Source: an uncultured Eubacteriales bacterium
GTDB lineage: Bacteria > Bacillota > Clostridia > Lachnospirales > Lachnospiraceae
Assembly: GCA_900321505.1 (NCBI GenBank)
Contig: ONWK01000091.1
Span: 1-7,543, forward strand
Reading direction: 5' to 3'
DNA: 7,543 nt
Under the pieces are notes generated by a model. That model saw only the letters and a list, made by a program, of their open reading frames with translations, was not told the DNA's origin and did no database searches. The position numbers and the translations under genes were made by a program. Shown piece after piece: positions 6,721 to 7,543 of this stretch (within the stretch, counting starts at the first letter, position 1; every line of letters begins with the position of its first letter).

Positions 6721-7344
6721 TTACTGCAGCTGTACTTTGATTCCGAGTGCTCCCAGCTCCCTGAGCAGCGCTTCCGGGCCTGTAAAGAGAACCGCCTGCA
6801 TTCCGATGTTCTTTGCCGCTTCAACATTTGAGGGACGGTCATCGATAAAAAGACATTCTCCGGGTGTGAGGCCGAAGCGTGAGAAGAGAAGCTGATAGAT
6901 GCGGGGATCCGGTTTGGCAAGCTTCTCCAGGGCGGAGATTATATAGCCGTCGGCTTCGGGGAGAAACTGAAATTTCGGCCAGTGCCGGGCGGAGAGCTCC
7001 TCCGGATAATTTGAGAGGACATATACTCCGCAGCCGGAAGTCTTTATCCCTTTAAGCAGAGGCTTTGCATAAGGATATTCGGCAACAAGTCCGTCGGTAT
7101 CGGCCCAGAACCGGAGGATCTCATCCGTGTACTGAGGGTACAGGGCAGTGAAATGCTCTATGGCATCCTTCTCAGACCGTATGCCCATATCCATCTCGTG
7201 CCAGAAGGCAGTGAGGACCATATTTTCCGAAAGAAAATCCACGGCCTCCTCAGAAAAACCGAGATCCCGCATATGGTCCCTGTAGCGGAAGCAGACCAGC
7301 ACATCACCTACGTCAAATACTATATTCCTGATGCTGTTTTCCAT
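6721..7344 (-). CDS. HAD-superfamily hydrolase (YihX-like haloacid dehalogenase subgroup)
   Basis: A 207-residue soluble phosphatase-type enzyme. Motif I is IVFDVGDVL with nucleophile D11; motif II is VLSNY (S111); motif III is K144 in KLAKPDP; motif IV is FIDDRPSN (D168, D169). A helical C1 cap lies between motifs I and II, including the FWHEMDMGIRSEKDA stretch that is typical of the YihX group. The motif I form D-x-G (Gly at the place of the second Asp) is shared by this subgroup, whose characterised members act on sugar phosphates or related small molecules; the substrate here is unknown. ATG 7344 is chosen over an in-frame ATG at 7371 because SD CAGGAGG (7356-7350) lies 5 bases upstream of it and would be inside the coding region otherwise. 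It is separated from the MATE gene by 153 bases, with no clear terminator between. Confidence 0.9.
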   Translation of the reverse strand: MENSIRNIVFDVGDVLVCFRYRDHMRDLGFSEEAVDFLSENMVLTAFWHEMDMGIRSEKDAIEHFTALYPQYTDEILRFWADTDGLVAEYPYAKPLLKGIKTSGCGVYVLSNYPEELSARHWPKFQFLPEADGYIISALEKLAKPDPRIYQLLFSRFGLTPGECLFIDDRPSNVEAAKNIGMQAVLFTGPEALLRELGALGIKVQLQ

Positions 7345-7349
7345 GTTAT

Positions 7350-7356
7350 CCTCCTG
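7350..7356 (-). promoter_or_regulatory. Ribosome binding site fixing the HAD start
   Basis: CAGGAGG on the minus strand, 5 bases before ATG 7344. It decides between this start and the in-frame ATG nine codons upstream. Confidence 0.8.
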
Positions 7357-7374
7357 AATAATAAGCTGCACAAT

Positions 7375-7405
7375 ATGACTCCGGAGGTATTGCAGCGGGA
7401 GTCAT
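7375..7405. repeat. 8-bp inverted repeat in the HAD leader
   Basis: ATGACTCC (7375-7382) and GGAGTCAT (7398-7405) are perfect inverted copies around a 15-base loop. The repeat lies between the predicted HAD promoter and its start codon, so it could be an RNA hairpin or an operator for a dimeric repressor. No T-tract follows it. Confidence 0.55.
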
Positions 7406-7431
7406 GGAGTGCTGAGTACCGGTTATCGTAC

Positions 7432-7442
7432 ATTATATACCA
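7432..7442 (-). promoter_or_regulatory. Likely promoter of the HAD gene
   Basis: Minus-strand TGGTATATAAT contains a perfect TATAAT (7437-7432) with TGG two bases further upstream. It resembles the TGGTAGAAT elements of the plus-strand promoters. No convincing -35 is seen. The leader would be about 80 bases. Confidence 0.5.
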
Positions 7443-7471
7443 TTAACCACAAAAGAATCTATATGATGATA

Positions 7472-7527
7472 GGGTCAAAAGGTCCGTGCGATGCGCTCGC
7501 GCAATCGCACGAGACCTTACTTGACCC
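7472..7527. repeat. Long imperfect intergenic hairpin
   Basis: A left arm of 24 unbroken bases (7472-7495) pairs in four blocks with the right arm (7500-7527): GGGTCAA with TTGACCC, AAGGTC with GACCTT, CGTGCGAT with ATCGCACG, and GCG with CGC, leaving a 4-base loop. All unpaired bases (7503, 7512, 7519-7520) lie on the right arm. No T-tract follows on either strand, so it is not an ordinary intrinsic terminator. It may be a dispersed intergenic palindrome or a structured RNA element; no gene is seen from 7372 to the window end. Confidence 0.75.
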
Positions 7528-7543
7528 GCCGAACACGAATGGC

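Noticed and set aside
1..7543. CRISPR arrays, tRNA or rRNA genes, insertion sequences, toxin-antitoxin pairs
   Set aside because: No spaced direct repeats, no RNA-gene signatures, no transposase-like protein and no paired small genes were seen on either strand.

Overview
The window looks like chromosomal DNA of a low-to-moderate GC Gram-positive anaerobe of the Clostridia, most likely a Lachnospiraceae-type bacterium. The reasons are strong AGGAGG-type ribosome binding sites, extended -10 promoters (TGGTAGAAT), a lipobox lipoprotein fused to a permease, and an RsbU/SpoIIE-type phosphatase. This placement is inferred from style and family content, not from a marker gene.

Layout, left to right. 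Positions 1-147 hold the last 48 codons of an unrecognised plus-strand gene. An extended -10 promoter at 160-168 then starts a tight three-gene plus-strand operon (241-4732): (i) a membrane-anchored PP2C phosphatase of the SpoIIE/RsbU type with an extracellular sensor and HAMP segment; (ii) a lipoprotein that fuses an amino-acid-type solute-binding domain to an ABC permease; (iii) a polar-amino-acid-type ABC ATPase with about 120 extra C-terminal residues. A separate promoter drives a 115-residue protein of unknown function (4839-5186). The rest is minus-strand: a MATE-family efflux protein (5215-6567) whose intrinsic terminator abuts the end of the 115-residue gene, and a HAD-family phosphatase (6721-7344) with its own promoter and a small inverted repeat in its leader. 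The last about 170 bases are non-coding and contain a long, nearly perfect hairpin (7472-7527).

The operon is the most interesting part. Three unusual things occur together. First, the solute-binding domain appears circularly permuted: the segment that is normally the C-terminal half (lobe 2 plus the return to lobe 1) comes first, then the normal N-terminal half, then the permease. Second, the extra C-terminal domain of the ABC ATPase resembles the RsbW-type GHKL anti-sigma kinase fold, but its N-box Asn, G1-box Asp and GLG motif are replaced and its ATP lid is nearly absent, so it looks like a pseudokinase. Third, the first gene is exactly the phosphatase type that normally opposes RsbW kinases through a STAS protein, yet no STAS gene is visible. 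My hypothesis is that solute uptake or sensing by the transporter is wired to a partner-switching signalling pathway, with the pseudokinase domain acting as a docking site on the transporter ATPase. This is inference from domain content and gene order.

The minus-strand genes look like ordinary housekeeping or accessory functions with no evident link to the operon.
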